Shown: positions 34,313 to 43,557, counted from the first letter of the stretch. The stretch: 64,000 nt of DNA from Aquibacillus sediminis (GCF_005870085.1 NZ_SZNM01000004.1:1-64000); one strand, 5' to 3'. Program-made: numbers and translations. Notes: a model not told the origin generated them from the sequence alone.

Positions 34313-34351
34313 ACACTATTTAAAGATAATTTCTTTAAGTAGTGTTTTTTT
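34313..34351 (+). terminator. Second intrinsic terminator, no gene before it
   Basis: ACACTATTTAAAGA and TCTTTAAGTAGTGT arms with one mismatch, then TTTTTTT. Only about 95 bases of non-coding sequence separate it from the terminator at 34181, so it may close a short RNA or be left from a lost gene. Confidence 0.7.
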
Positions 34352-34427
34352 ATGAATCAAGATAGACACCAAATACCCAAAAGTAAACGATTATAGTTAT
34401 GAAAAGAAATATAAAGGAGGTTTTATC

Positions 34428-34601
34428 ATGGAACATCAATTTCTGACTGTAAAAGCAGTTGCGAACTATTTAAATGTGCACACAGATACCATTTATGCAC
34501 TGGTACGTGAAAACGAGATCCCACACTTTAGAATTCGTTCAAAAATTTTATTTTCACAAGTTGCTATCGATAACTGGATTTATGAACAACAAGCAAATTA
34601 A
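34428..34601 (+). CDS. Excisionase-family helix-turn-helix protein
   Basis: 57 residues, essentially one winged MerR/excisionase-type DNA-binding domain: FLTVKAVANYLNVHTDTIYALVRENEIPHFRIRSKILF, then IDNWI. Proteins of this family act as excisionases or small regulators in phages, ICEs and plasmids. AAAGGAGGTTTTATC gives a strong start. It is the first gene of a phage-type replication cassette and may regulate it; no integrase gene is present. Confidence 0.85.
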   Translation: MEHQFLTVKAVANYLNVHTDTIYALVRENEIPHFRIRSKILFSQVAIDNWIYEQQAN

Positions 34602-34640
34602 TTGGGGCAAGGTCCAGTCCAAAAAAGGGGAGTGTTTGTT

Positions 34641-35441
34641 ATGAATTATTTGAAGGAGTTGCATGCGTTTAAGCAATGGATTAGAACACATGAATTACCG
34701 ACGAGTGCCATTATTTTATGGCACTCGTTAATGTTGTTGCATAATAGCTCGGGGCAAAAGCAAGTATTTAGTGTACCAAATGGGGAAGTGGAGATATTGA
34801 CAGGGCTATCGAGGCAAGGAATAACTGATGCACGAACAATACTGGTAGAGAAAGGGTTAATTCGATATCAGAAAGGTCGGATAGGAAAAGCACCTGTTTA
34901 TCAAATGCTGTCGTTGTGTGGTCACAGTGTCAACCCAAATGACAATGTCAACTCAACGGACAAGGATAATATCAACTCAAACGACAAAGTCAAATCAGTG
35001 GACAGTGATCATGTCTGCTCAGTTGACCAGGTCCAGTCAGTGGACATGTCTTTGTCAACTGAGCCGACCTTACTTAAAGAAAGAGAAGAAGAAGAAAGAA
35101 GAAGAAGGGTGCGCGAACAAAATCCTATTATCATTTATGAACAAAATTTTGGTGTGCTTCGACCAATTATACGAGAATCTTTTTTGGCGTGGTGTGAGGA
35201 TCTGGGAGATGAAATTGTGATTGCAGCAATCAAGCTAGCAGTACAAAAAGGCGGCATGACCTATAGTTATATAGAACAGATTTTGAAGGAATGGGCGAAC
35301 GCCAAATTAGAAACGATTGAGCAAGTTCGAACGCATGAGCTCAAAAAGAAGAGTAATAAACAAAAATCCATATCGTTTTACCAATCAAAAAAAGGTGATC
35401 ATCAAGGGTTATTTAATAAATTACGACAGGAGGGAATGTAA
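34641..35441 (+). CDS. Phage-type DnaD-like replication initiator
   Basis: 266 residues. Residues 1-95 are a winged helix (AIILWHSLMLLHNSSG, VEILTGLSRQGITDARTILVEKGLIRYQKG) like phage initiators. Residues 97-143 are a low-complexity repeat of six- and eight-residue units (VNSTDKDN, INSNDK, VKSVDSDH). Residues 165-235 are a DnaD/DnaB2-type domain with GGMTYSYIEQILKEWANA, the conserved YxxxIxxxW-like motif. Such initiators open a phage origin and recruit the helicase loader. GGGGAG before ATG 34641 decides the start. The stop overlaps the start of the next gene. The repeats at DNA level may be an origin inside the gene. Confidence 0.85.
   Translation: MNYLKELHAFKQWIRTHELPTSAIILWHSLMLLHNSSGQKQVFSVPNGEVEILTGLSRQGITDARTILVEKGLIRYQKGRIGKAPVYQMLSLCGHSVNPNDNVNSTDKDNINSNDKVKSVDSDHVCSVDQVQSVDMSLSTEPTLLKEREEEERRRRVREQNPIIIYEQNFGVLRPIIRESFLAWCEDLGDEIVIAAIKLAVQKGGMTYSYIEQILKEWANAKLETIEQVRTHELKKKSNKQKSISFYQSKKGDHQGLFNKLRQEGM
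34927..35064 (+). repeat. Iteron-like repeats inside the DnaD-like gene
   Basis: About seven units based on GTCAACTCAAnnGACAA, alternating 18 and 24 bases in length (for example GTCAACTCAACGGACAAGGA, ATCAACTCAAACGACAAA, GTCAAATCAGTGGACAGTGA). The layout resembles phage and plasmid initiator genes that carry their own origin; function is inferred. Confidence 0.65.
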
Positions 35442-35776
35442 TGACTTACGAGGAAGCAGTAGAAATTTTAGAAACAATCCATGAAGTGTATCCAAACTTT
35501 ACTATTAGTGAGAGAAAAGTCCGCATCCTTATTCCTCAACTAAAGCAAATGGATTACCAAGGGGTGTTAGCCAAGCTATCTACGTATGTAGGCCAGAATC
35601 CATTTGCGCCAACACTTGCTGATATTGCTGTCTATCCACCAAAAGAAAATCATTATTTGCATCAGATGAAAAATTTACGCAAACAAACACGAAGAGTCCC
35701 AGAGGAGACAAAGCGGAACTTTCAACTACAAATGCAACAATTGATTAAGGAGGTTTCAAAACATGAACGTGACTAA
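35441..35776 (+). CDS. Helicase loader (G39P-like)
   Basis: 111 residues, helical, with the YPNFTISERKVRILIPQLKQMDYQGVLAKLSTYVGQNPFAPTLADI pattern of SPP1 G39P-type proteins that deliver the replicative helicase to the initiator. It lies between an initiator and a DnaB gene, with its start overlapping the initiator stop and its end overlapping dnaB by 14 bases; this tight coupling is typical of phage replication operons. Confidence 0.8.
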   Translation: MTYEEAVEILETIHEVYPNFTISERKVRILIPQLKQMDYQGVLAKLSTYVGQNPFAPTLADIAVYPPKENHYLHQMKNLRKQTRRVPEETKRNFQLQMQQLIKEVSKHERD

Positions 35777-37022
35777 CTACCATGCTGAAGTAGCTGTATT
35801 GGGAGCTGTCTTGGTAGAAGGTGGGTTGTTTAAAGAGCTCGAGGTAACGGAAGAGCATTTTTATGATCATCGTCATAAACGGATTTTTCATGCGATGAAA
35901 CATGCCAATGACCAAGGATTATCAATTGATTTGGTAACGGTAACGACACACCTAGGTGAATCAATAGAACAAGTTGGTGGAATCAGTTATTTAATGGAAA
36001 TGACAGAGTCAGTCGCAACCACTTCAAGTTTGCCTCATCACCAACAATTGATTTTTGATGCCTATAGAAACAGAAAGTCACGCGAGCTTGTGTTACGTTA
36101 TTCGGAGCAACCTAGTGCAGACGGATTACAACAATTAATTGGTAACTTGCAAACAATTGATGACTTTAGTGATAGCAAACAAGAAAAGCAAATATATGAT
36201 CACTTATTGGAAATCACTGAATCGATGAGTTCGCCTCCAGCTGAACTTGCAGGTTTTGAAACGACTTATACCGATCTAGATGAGATGACGGGTGGTTTTC
36301 AACGTGGTGATTTAATTATTGTTGCTGCCAGGCCATCAGTAGGGAAAACAGCTTTTGCGTTAAATATTGCAGCAGCACATTGTAATCAAGGTGGAACTTG
36401 TTCGTTTTTTAGTTTAGAGATGGGGATTAGACCTTTGTTGCAGCGGATTATTTCTTCAGAAGCACAGATTGTTAGCCAAAAGTGGCGTAGTTATGCATTT
36501 GAAGCAGAAGATTTTGATCGAGCTACAAATGTTGTGGGGCAATTATCAAAATGGCAGTTAAATCTTTATGAAAAGAAACGGACACTCAGTGACATTCGTG
36601 CTAGTTTACGAAAGGCCGTTGATACAAATCCAGATGCCAAGCATATGGCTGTAATTGATTATTTACAGCTGATCACACCAACAGGTAAGCGTGAACGACG
36701 AGATTTGGAAGTGGGTGAAATGACGAGAGAGTTGAAATTGTTGGCAATCGAATTTAATATCCCAATTATTTTACTCTCCCAATTATCCCGTGGTGTCGAA
36801 CAACGAAAAGATAAACGCCCTTTAATGTCCGATTTACGAGAATCGGGCAATATTGAGCAAGATGCTGATGTGATTGCCTTTCTTTATCGTGATGACTATT
36901 ACAATAAAGGTTCGAACAGTAAGGATGTTATTGAAGTTATTTTGTCCAAGCAGCGGAATGGGCCAACAGGTACTGTGGAATTGACCTTTTTGAAGGAATA
37001 TGGTCGTTTTACAAATTCGTAA
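35763..37022 (+). CDS. Replicative DNA helicase, DnaB family (phage type)
   Basis: 419 residues, slightly shorter than chromosomal DnaB (about 450). The N-terminal DnaB domain (HAEVAVLGAVLVEGGLF) is followed by the RecA-like ATPase: Walker A ARPSVGKTAFALN, the SFFSLEM strand, Walker B MAVIDYLQLI, LSQLSRG and an arginine-finger region near SKQRNGPTGTVEL. It unwinds DNA at the fork. Last gene of the cassette. It is presumably not the housekeeping helicase, which normally lies with rplI. Confidence 0.93.
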   Translation: MNVTNYHAEVAVLGAVLVEGGLFKELEVTEEHFYDHRHKRIFHAMKHANDQGLSIDLVTVTTHLGESIEQVGGISYLMEMTESVATTSSLPHHQQLIFDAYRNRKSRELVLRYSEQPSADGLQQLIGNLQTIDDFSDSKQEKQIYDHLLEITESMSSPPAELAGFETTYTDLDEMTGGFQRGDLIIVAARPSVGKTAFALNIAAAHCNQGGTCSFFSLEMGIRPLLQRIISSEAQIVSQKWRSYAFEAEDFDRATNVVGQLSKWQLNLYEKKRTLSDIRASLRKAVDTNPDAKHMAVIDYLQLITPTGKRERRDLEVGEMTRELKLLAIEFNIPIILLSQLSRGVEQRKDKRPLMSDLRESGNIEQDADVIAFLYRDDYYNKGSNSKDVIEVILSKQRNGPTGTVELTFLKEYGRFTNS

Positions 37023-37325
37023 TGAGCTAAACGTTATATCTGCGCTCAACAAAGTTACCGCTTGCTGTAATTGGAAGAACAGTAGTGAAGTCAAAATGTA
37101 AACAAACTAGCACCTTTTATACTGTGTCGATTAGGGTTTCTATTTTACTATACTTGGATGGAAGAAAGTCCATAGAAGAAGAGCACTCTGTAGTATATGG
37201 AGTTAAAAACTTTTGATCATTCATCGTTCTTTTCTCCCCCGAATAATGAATGCACATTAGGTAACGATAAGACCACAATAAAACTGTCAGACATACGTAT
37301 TTAAATTATGAAGTAGGGGAGAGTT
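37023..37325. other. Intergenic region, no gene seen
   Basis: 303 bases after the helicase gene. No ORF with a ribosome site, no clear terminator, no att-like repeat that I can match to the other side of the cassette. Confidence 0.5.
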
Positions 37326-39014
37326 ATGATGACCAACAACGATCGCAAACTGATTGATTGGCCTACGTTTATCAGGGCGTTAATCTTACTATTAGCTGTT
37401 GTGATTCCGTTAGTTTTAATTCAAGACGCAGGAAAAGAATTCGTTAATAACTTGAACAGTCTCATCACACAAAATGTCGGTTTTTTATATTTAATTTTGG
37501 GATTAGGTATCTTCTTTTTCTTACTATATGTCGGTTTTTCAAAAAATGGGCATGTCAAATTAGGAGAACACGGGGAAAAGCCTGAATTTAATACCTTTTC
37601 TTGGGCGGCCATGTTGTTTTGTGCCGGTATTGGTTCGAGTATATTATATTGGGGCACGATCGAATGGGCCTTCTATTATCAAGGGCCGCCATTCGGAATA
37701 GATCCAGAGGCGCAACAGGTAGAAGCAATTCAATGGGCATCGACTTACGGTATTTTTCACTGGGGGCCGATTGCTTGGGCGATTTATACACTGCCGGCTC
37801 TTCCTATTGCTTACTTTTATTATGTGAGAAAAAAACCTATACTTAAAATCAGTGAGGCATGTCGTCCGTTAATCGGACATCTAGCAGATAGTCCGCTTGG
37901 TACGATTATTGATGTGTTATTTATGTTCGGTTTGATGGGTGGTGCAGGGACCACATTAGCCCTTGGTACACCAATGATTGCAAGTGGTGTCTCTGATCTA
38001 ACAGGGTTAGACGATACCATGATGATGCGAACTGTTATTTTGGTATTGTGTACAACGATATTTGCTATTAGTGCATACTCTGGTCTGAAGCGAGGGATCA
38101 AAGTTTTAAGTGATTTAAACTTATGGCTATCGATCTTTTTACTAGCGTTTGTGCTCATCTTTGGCCCAACCGTCTTTTTATTTAATACGACAACGAATAG
38201 TATCGGGCTTATTCTTGATAACTTTTTTCATATGAGTACATGGACAGAGCCGTTCGGAGATATTAATGGATTCGTTGATACAGGATTTCCTGAAGGGTGG
38301 ACAGTATTTTATTGGGCATGGTGGCTTGTGTATGCGCCGTTTGTTGGCTTATTTATTGCTCGCATTTCTAGAGGACGCACAATCCGCCAAATGATCTTTG
38401 GGACCTTATTATATGGTACGTTTGGTTGTATCTTGTTCTTCGGTATTATGGGGAATTTTGGCCTATGGTTGCAACTGTCAGGAGAATTTGATGTCTTAAG
38501 TGTGTTGAATACTTACGGGGCTCCGGTTGCAATCATTGCAATCATTAACCAACTACCATTTGCCAAATTAATTGTGTTAATCTTTACCGTGTTAGCGATC
38601 ATCTTTTTGGCAACAACGTTTGATTCTAGTTCCTATATTTTAGCTTCTGTTACACAGAAAGAAGTTGGAGAAGAACCAATTCGATGGAATCGACTATTTT
38701 GGGCGTTTGCACTTTGTATCATGCCACTAACTTTAATGTATCTTGGAGGGTTAAATACGTTACAGACGGCAAGTATTGTTGGTGGTTTTCCGTTGATTTT
38801 CATTATGACGATGCTTGGTTGGTCATTTATGCGAGCTTCTACAGAAGATATCCAAGCCTCCAATAAATATGAACCAAAAACAATTGTGTTAGATCATCGC
38901 AAAATCCGTGAACGTCTACGTCAAACAAGAGAACAACGCAAAACACAACCACGCCAGGTATCCGTTGTTGATGTGAAACGGAAAAATGATCGGAATAATA
39001 AAGATGACTCTTAG
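37326..39014 (+). CDS. BCCT-family transporter (betaine/choline/carnitine type)
   Basis: 562 residues with 12 membrane helices and a charged C-terminal tail of about 50 residues. Diagnostic segments are SWAAMLFCAGIGSSILYWGTIEWAFYYQGPPFGI, the core GLMGGAGTTLALGTPM, and the Trp-rich WTVFYWAWWLVYAPFVGLFIARISRGRT of the substrate box. The glycine motif AGIGSS and IEWAFYY resemble the CaiT/BetT-like branch more than OpuD, so carnitine, choline or betaine are all possible. Such carriers import osmoprotectants or their precursors. GTAGGGGAGAG precedes the start. Monocistronic with its own terminator. Confidence 0.9.
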   Translation: MMTNNDRKLIDWPTFIRALILLLAVVIPLVLIQDAGKEFVNNLNSLITQNVGFLYLILGLGIFFFLLYVGFSKNGHVKLGEHGEKPEFNTFSWAAMLFCAGIGSSILYWGTIEWAFYYQGPPFGIDPEAQQVEAIQWASTYGIFHWGPIAWAIYTLPALPIAYFYYVRKKPILKISEACRPLIGHLADSPLGTIIDVLFMFGLMGGAGTTLALGTPMIASGVSDLTGLDDTMMMRTVILVLCTTIFAISAYSGLKRGIKVLSDLNLWLSIFLLAFVLIFGPTVFLFNTTTNSIGLILDNFFHMSTWTEPFGDINGFVDTGFPEGWTVFYWAWWLVYAPFVGLFIARISRGRTIRQMIFGTLLYGTFGCILFFGIMGNFGLWLQLSGEFDVLSVLNTYGAPVAIIAIINQLPFAKLIVLIFTVLAIIFLATTFDSSSYILASVTQKEVGEEPIRWNRLFWAFALCIMPLTLMYLGGLNTLQTASIVGGFPLIFIMTMLGWSFMRASTEDIQASNKYEPKTIVLDHRKIRERLRQTREQRKTQPRQVSVVDVKRKNDRNNKDDS

Positions 39015-39021
39015 ATTTTCG

Positions 39022-39058
39022 GTGCTGCTTATGTTAGAAGGCATAAGTAGCACTTTTG
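39022..39058 (+). terminator. Intrinsic terminator after the BCCT gene
   Basis: GTGCTGCTTATG and CATAAGTAGCAC arms with one mismatch and an 8-base loop, then TTTTGTT. Confidence 0.75.
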
Positions 39059-39129
39059 TTGTATAACAAAAGGATAGGATAGGTAAACTAACCATAGTTA
39101 AAAATTCCAGTAGGGATTATCTTGGTGCA

Positions 39130-39297
39130 TCTGTCCGTTAGACTCCGCTTCAAAACATCAGATAAAATGGTGATTTAAAGGGGGAGTTAACCTTCGCTTT
39201 CACCCCGAATGGTTCAAAGGCTTGCGAGTCACGCCTTGTGGTACGAACATTCAGTGGGGGAAAGCAAAAAACGACTAGGTGAAGTTTCATTATATGC
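39130..39297 (+). mobile_element. Relic of an IS200/IS605-type element end, copy A
   Basis: TTCAAAGGCTTGCGAGTCAC, CTTGTGGTACGAACA and GTGAAGTTTCATT match, in order, the right part of the relic at 58407-58582. No transposase or tnpB coding remains. Boundaries are approximate and the family name rests on resemblance to IS605-type right ends. Confidence 0.5.
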
Positions 39298-39324
39298 AAT
39301 TTGTTCAGTTTAGGAGGCTTACAT

Positions 39325-41463
39325 ATGGATGAAAACCAACAAAGCAATTCCACAAATTATGAAAATAAAAAAGACGAGCAATTGGAGCAAAACCGGGTCG
39401 ATCATCAAGGGGACAAACTTACGACGAATCAAGCGGTTCGTGTGACTAATACCGATGATTCCTTAAAAGCGGGCGAACGTGGACCGACTTTAATGGAAGA
39501 TTTTCATTTTCGTGAAAAGATGACCCACTTTGACCATGAACGAATTCCTGAACGTGTCGTACATGCTCGTGGGTTTGGCGCACATGGATATTTTCAAGTG
39601 TATGAACCAATGAAAGAATTTACCAAGGCTAAATTTCTACAAGACCCTTCGGTGAAAACGCCGGTATTTGTGCGCTTTTCCACAGTTGTTGGTTCGCGTG
39701 GTTCAGCAGATACTGTACGTGATGTTCGTGGATTTGCAACGAAGTTTTACACTGAAGAAGGGAATTATGATTTAGTCGCCAATAATATGCCGATATTCTT
39801 CATTCAGGATGCGATCAAATTTCCTGATATGGTGCATGCGATTAAACCGGAGCCACATAATGAGATACCACAAGCTTCAGCAGCTCATGACACATTTTGG
39901 GATTTTGTAACAAGTCATACGGAAACAGCCCATATGATTATGTGGTTGTTATCTGATCGCGGGATACCTAGAAGTTTCCGAATGATGGAAGGATTTGGTG
40001 TGAATACGTTCCGCTTTGTAAACGAGCAAGGGAAAGCTCGGTTTGTGAAATTTCATTGGAAACCCGTTCTTGGTACGCATTCGCTCGTATGGGATGAAGC
40101 TCAGAAACTTGCGGGAAAAGATCCTGATTATCTCCGCCGCGATTTATGGGAAGCGATTGATATGGGAGAATATCCAGAGTTTGAACTTGGTGTGCAAATG
40201 ATTGATGAAGATCAAGAATTCAATTTTGACTTTGATATATTGGATCCAACCAAGTTTTGGCCAGAAGAGCAAGTACCAGTCAAAATGATTGGAAAGATGA
40301 CTTTAAACAAGAATCAGGATAATTTCTTTGCTGAAACAGAACAAGCAGCCTTTCACCCAGGTCATGTTGTTCCAGGCATCGACTTTAGTAATGATCCATT
40401 ATTGCAAGGGAGATTGTTTTCTTATACGGATACACAATTGCTCCGCCTTGGTGGGCCGAACTTCCATGAGATTCCAATCAATCGACCGATTGCTCCAGTG
40501 AACAATAACCAGCGCGATGGCTTCCACCGAATGACAATTGATCGTGGAGCGGTGTCCTACTCACCGAATGCAATGCGGTATAATTCACCAGAGCCCGCAA
40601 CAGACCAAGAAGGTGGGTTTACACATTATGCAGAAAAGGTAGAAGGACAGAAGGTAAGAAAGCGAAGTGCAAGCTTTCAAGATCATTATCGTCAAGCGAC
40701 ATTGTTTTGGAATAGTATGTCCCAGGCGGAAAAGATGCATATTGTGAAGGCATTCCATTTTGAAGTTGGAAAAGTAAAAGATAAACAAATCAAACAACGT
40801 GTGGTGGACATGTTCAATAATGTCGATGGAAATTTAGCAACCCAAATCGCTCAAGGACTGGGTGTGAATCCACCAACAAACCCTGGAGGAACTAATGTCA
40901 CAGATTCATCACCAGCTGTAAGTCAAGAAAATACGATTCGAAGTGCGAAAACGAGAAAAGTAGCGATTTTAATTGAACAAGGTTTTAATTATAACGATGT
41001 ATCACAGTTCATGACAGCACTAACTTCTGCTGGGGTACATGCAGATATTGTTAGTAAGAACTTAGGTATGATCACAAGTTCTGATAATCAGCAATTAGAA
41101 GCAAATAAGAGTTATGCAACGACTACCGCGGTGATGTATGATGGCTTATTTATCCCTGGTGGAAAAACCGCTGTTGATCAACTGATGACACATAAAGAAG
41201 CAAAGGATTTTGTGAATGATACATTTGCACACGCCAAACCTCTTGGAGCAACAAATGAAGGGGTAGACTTATTACAAGTAGCAGATGTAAAAAACGTTGT
41301 CCTTGCTGAGCCACAATCACAAGCACAAATATATACAGATATGGGAGTAGTAACAGTTCGAAACACCACTGATCTAACTGCATTTCACCATGAATATGTC
41401 GATGCCCTTGCCCAACACCGACACTGGATGCGAGAAAACCAAGACGGCAAAATGAGCGGATAA
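39325..41463 (+). CDS. katE: Large-subunit catalase (KatE/HPII type)
   Basis: 712 residues, clade 2 catalase size. The haem-side His is in RVVHARGFGAHGYF (H80), the distal Asn in DLVANNMPIFFIQD and the haem-ligand Tyr in RLFSYTDTQLLRLGGPNF. The last ~150 residues form the flavodoxin/class I glutaminase-like domain special to large catalases (RKVAILIEQGFNYNDV, YDGLFIPGG). It breaks hydrogen peroxide into water and oxygen; in Bacillus, KatE is under general stress control. TAGGAGGCTTACAT before ATG 39325 sets the start. Monocistronic; a dispersed palindrome follows the stop by three bases. Confidence 0.95.
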   Translation: MDENQQSNSTNYENKKDEQLEQNRVDHQGDKLTTNQAVRVTNTDDSLKAGERGPTLMEDFHFREKMTHFDHERIPERVVHARGFGAHGYFQVYEPMKEFTKAKFLQDPSVKTPVFVRFSTVVGSRGSADTVRDVRGFATKFYTEEGNYDLVANNMPIFFIQDAIKFPDMVHAIKPEPHNEIPQASAAHDTFWDFVTSHTETAHMIMWLLSDRGIPRSFRMMEGFGVNTFRFVNEQGKARFVKFHWKPVLGTHSLVWDEAQKLAGKDPDYLRRDLWEAIDMGEYPEFELGVQMIDEDQEFNFDFDILDPTKFWPEEQVPVKMIGKMTLNKNQDNFFAETEQAAFHPGHVVPGIDFSNDPLLQGRLFSYTDTQLLRLGGPNFHEIPINRPIAPVNNNQRDGFHRMTIDRGAVSYSPNAMRYNSPEPATDQEGGFTHYAEKVEGQKVRKRSASFQDHYRQATLFWNSMSQAEKMHIVKAFHFEVGKVKDKQIKQRVVDMFNNVDGNLATQIAQGLGVNPPTNPGGTNVTDSSPAVSQENTIRSAKTRKVAILIEQGFNYNDVSQFMTALTSAGVHADIVSKNLGMITSSDNQQLEANKSYATTTAVMYDGLFIPGGKTAVDQLMTHKEAKDFVNDTFAHAKPLGATNEGVDLLQVADVKNVVLAEPQSQAQIYTDMGVVTVRNTTDLTAFHHEYVDALAQHRHWMRENQDGKMSG

Positions 41464-41466
41464 AGT

Positions 41467-41532
41467 TGGGACATGGGGACAGGGCACTTGTCCCAGTGAG
41501 TGGTGGGACAACAAACCTGTCCCCATGTCCCA
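41467..41532 (+). repeat. Dispersed palindrome, copy 4
   Basis: A 66-bp copy directly after the catalase stop codon, same orientation as the others. Confidence 0.85.
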
Positions 41533-41542
41533 CTGAACTAAG

Positions 41543-41575
41543 GACGAGTGTCATTGTAATATGGCACTCGTTTTA
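41543..41575 (+). terminator. Intrinsic terminator
   Basis: GACGAGTGTCAT and ATGGCACTCGTT arms with one mismatch around a short loop, then TTTTAT. Confidence 0.7.
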
Positions 41576-41771
41576 TATGTTTTAACCATAGAAGAAGTGT
41601 AAATATACATTTATAGAGCTTTATAAAATTAATCTCAAATTCTTTTCAAAAAATCGAAACTTTCCTCGATCTAGGTTCGTTACATACAATAGAGAATGCA
41701 CGTTTTTAGAAATATTGGAAGTTTAACAGAAAAAACAATATAATTGGTGGATATGGGTATTTTTTTAAATC

Positions 41772-41800
41772 TGGGACAACAAACCTGTCCCCGTGTCCCA
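41772..41800 (+). repeat. Dispersed palindrome, right half only (copy 5)
   Basis: TGGGACAACAAACCTGTCCC continuing to GTGTCCCA: the right half of the repeat alone, 20 bases before the sppA ribosome site. Confidence 0.8.
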
Positions 41801-41823
41801 TCAAATAGAAATTGGAGGAATAG

Positions 41824-42828
41824 ATGATGAGTAAAAAACGCTGGATTGCCCTAGTGATTGCAGCGGGGCTGTTTTTCGCGTCAGTCGGGTTTCAATTTTT
41901 AACAAGTTTGGTTACGGCTGATTTTGAATCAATGTTTGATATGCAAGATTTAAATAAGGGTTATAGCGAGAAAGTAATCGAAGATGGTACAGGAACTAAT
42001 AAAATTGCTGTCCTACATTTAAATGGTGTAATTCAAGATACGACAGCGAGTACGATGTTTAATACGAGTTCCTATAATCATAAGCGATTTTTAGACATGT
42101 TGGAGCAGGCTGCCGAAGACCGTTCTGTTAATGGTATCATCCTACGGGTGAATACACCTGGTGGTGGTGTAGTTGAAAGTGCAGAAATTCATGATAAAAT
42201 CACTGAAATTCAAGAGGAATACGACAAGCCAATTTATGCATCGATGGGGAATACAGCTGCATCTGGTGGGTATTATGTCTCCGCACCTACGGATAAAATT
42301 GTTGCCCATAATGCAACCCTAACTGGTTCGATTGGTGTGATTATGGAAAGCTTTAATTTTGCTGAATTTGCTGAAGAACATGGTATTGATTTCAATACGA
42401 TTAAGAGTGGAGAATACAAAGATATCATGTCGATGTCTCGTGAAATGACAGATGACGAACGAGCAATCTTACAAGCGATGATTGATGATATGTATGCGGA
42501 TTTTGTGCAAGTTATTGTAGATGGTCGTGATATGTCAGAAGAGCGGGTGCGTGAATTAGGAGATGGACGCGTTTATACAGGTTCGCAAGCGAAAGAAGTC
42601 GGTCTTGTGGATGAACTTGGATCCTTGCAAGATACCATTGACATCATGAAGGAAGACCAAGAATTAGACAATGCAAGAGTTGTCGAATATGAACAAGGAT
42701 TTGGTATGAATCAATTTCTAGCAGGATCGATGCAAAGCGTATTTGGGATGAACAATGATGTATTCGACATAAAAGAACTAGTACGTGAAAGCAATGCCCC
42801 GCGTGCGATGTACTTATATTCAAAATAA
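41824..42828 (+). CDS. sppA: Signal peptide peptidase SppA
   Basis: 334 residues: one N-terminal membrane anchor (about 7-30), then a ClpP/crotonase-like S49 peptidase domain. The Ser-Lys pair is S147 in NTAASGGYYVS and K199 in IKSGEYKD, the positions known for B. subtilis SppA. It degrades leftover signal peptides and membrane fragments on the outer face. GGAGGAATAG fits either of two adjacent ATGs. Followed after six bases by an RDD gene, as in B. subtilis sppA-yteJ. Confidence 0.95.
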   Translation: MMSKKRWIALVIAAGLFFASVGFQFLTSLVTADFESMFDMQDLNKGYSEKVIEDGTGTNKIAVLHLNGVIQDTTASTMFNTSSYNHKRFLDMLEQAAEDRSVNGIILRVNTPGGGVVESAEIHDKITEIQEEYDKPIYASMGNTAASGGYYVSAPTDKIVAHNATLTGSIGVIMESFNFAEFAEEHGIDFNTIKSGEYKDIMSMSREMTDDERAILQAMIDDMYADFVQVIVDGRDMSEERVRELGDGRVYTGSQAKEVGLVDELGSLQDTIDIMKEDQELDNARVVEYEQGFGMNQFLAGSMQSVFGMNNDVFDIKELVRESNAPRAMYLYSK

Positions 42829-42843
42829 AGGAGGGTGTCGTCT

Positions 42844-43308
42844 GTGAGTGAAGAACAATTGGAATATACGTCCACTACTGAGTCGGATCGTAGGTATGCA
42901 GGGTTTTGGATGCGATTCTGGGCCTATTTAGCTGATTTAGTGATCGTATTTAGTATTAACGGCATCCTTTTGCTTCCATTTCGATTTATCAACGATGGAG
43001 CTGGTCTAGATATTGGTATATGGCCTGTTGCAGGGATTGTTGGTTCGATTGTATTTTATCTGTATTTTTTGATGATGACGAAATATTTTCAACAAACTTT
43101 AGGAAAGATGATCTTTGGTTTAAAAGTTGTCAGACAAGATGCCGAAGACCTTAAGTGGAGTGATCTTGTCTTTCGAGAAATAGTGGGTAGATTTATCCAC
43201 CGTGTCTTTTTTATCGCCGGTCTTTTATATTTGGCTGTTGCATTTTCATCCCAAAAACAAGGGATTCATGACATGATTGGTGATACGCGCGTGGTATTTG
43301 ATGATTAA
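42844..43308 (+). CDS. yteJ: RDD-family membrane protein (YteJ)
   Basis: 154 residues. The RDD domain is visible: RYAGFWMRFWAYLADLVIVF gives the Arg-Asp-Asp-like first helix, and TLGKMIFGLKVVRQD and HDMIGDTRVV close it. Three or four membrane segments. The role is unclear; next to sppA it may assist SppA in the membrane. The GTG at 42844 is eight bases after GGAGGG and preferred to the GTG overlapping that site. Confidence 0.9.
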   Translation: MSEEQLEYTSTTESDRRYAGFWMRFWAYLADLVIVFSINGILLLPFRFINDGAGLDIGIWPVAGIVGSIVFYLYFLMMTKYFQQTLGKMIFGLKVVRQDAEDLKWSDLVFREIVGRFIHRVFFIAGLLYLAVAFSSQKQGIHDMIGDTRVVFDD

Positions 43309-43330
43309 ATAATATACAGTAATCAAAAGT

Positions 43331-43387
43331 AAGTAGTTCTGTTTTGGAGTGAAGCTTTATAAACGCTCTGAAACGAACTACTTTTGT
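43331..43387 (+). terminator. Long intrinsic terminator after sppA-yteJ
   Basis: AAGTAGTTC and GAACTACTT outer arms, inner GTTT/AAAC and GAGTG/CGCTC pairing, then TTTTGTT. Confidence 0.65.
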
Positions 43388-43557
43388 TATCATGTCTCTC
43401 CAAGCATAGGGAAAAGCGTTATAGAACAAGGCTGCTTATTTTAAATGAAAGAACACATAAATAGTTTGTATACACAAATCGAATAAGTAAAGAAAGTTCA
43501 ACAGTTCCGTGATAGATGGTGCAACCTATATTAGATAGTAAAAAGAAGGTGTATGTC

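Noticed and set aside
39150-39353. Minus-strand 67-codon open frame upstream of the catalase gene
   Set aside because: It lies across the IS605-like relic, lacks a ribosome site and has no protein-like composition.
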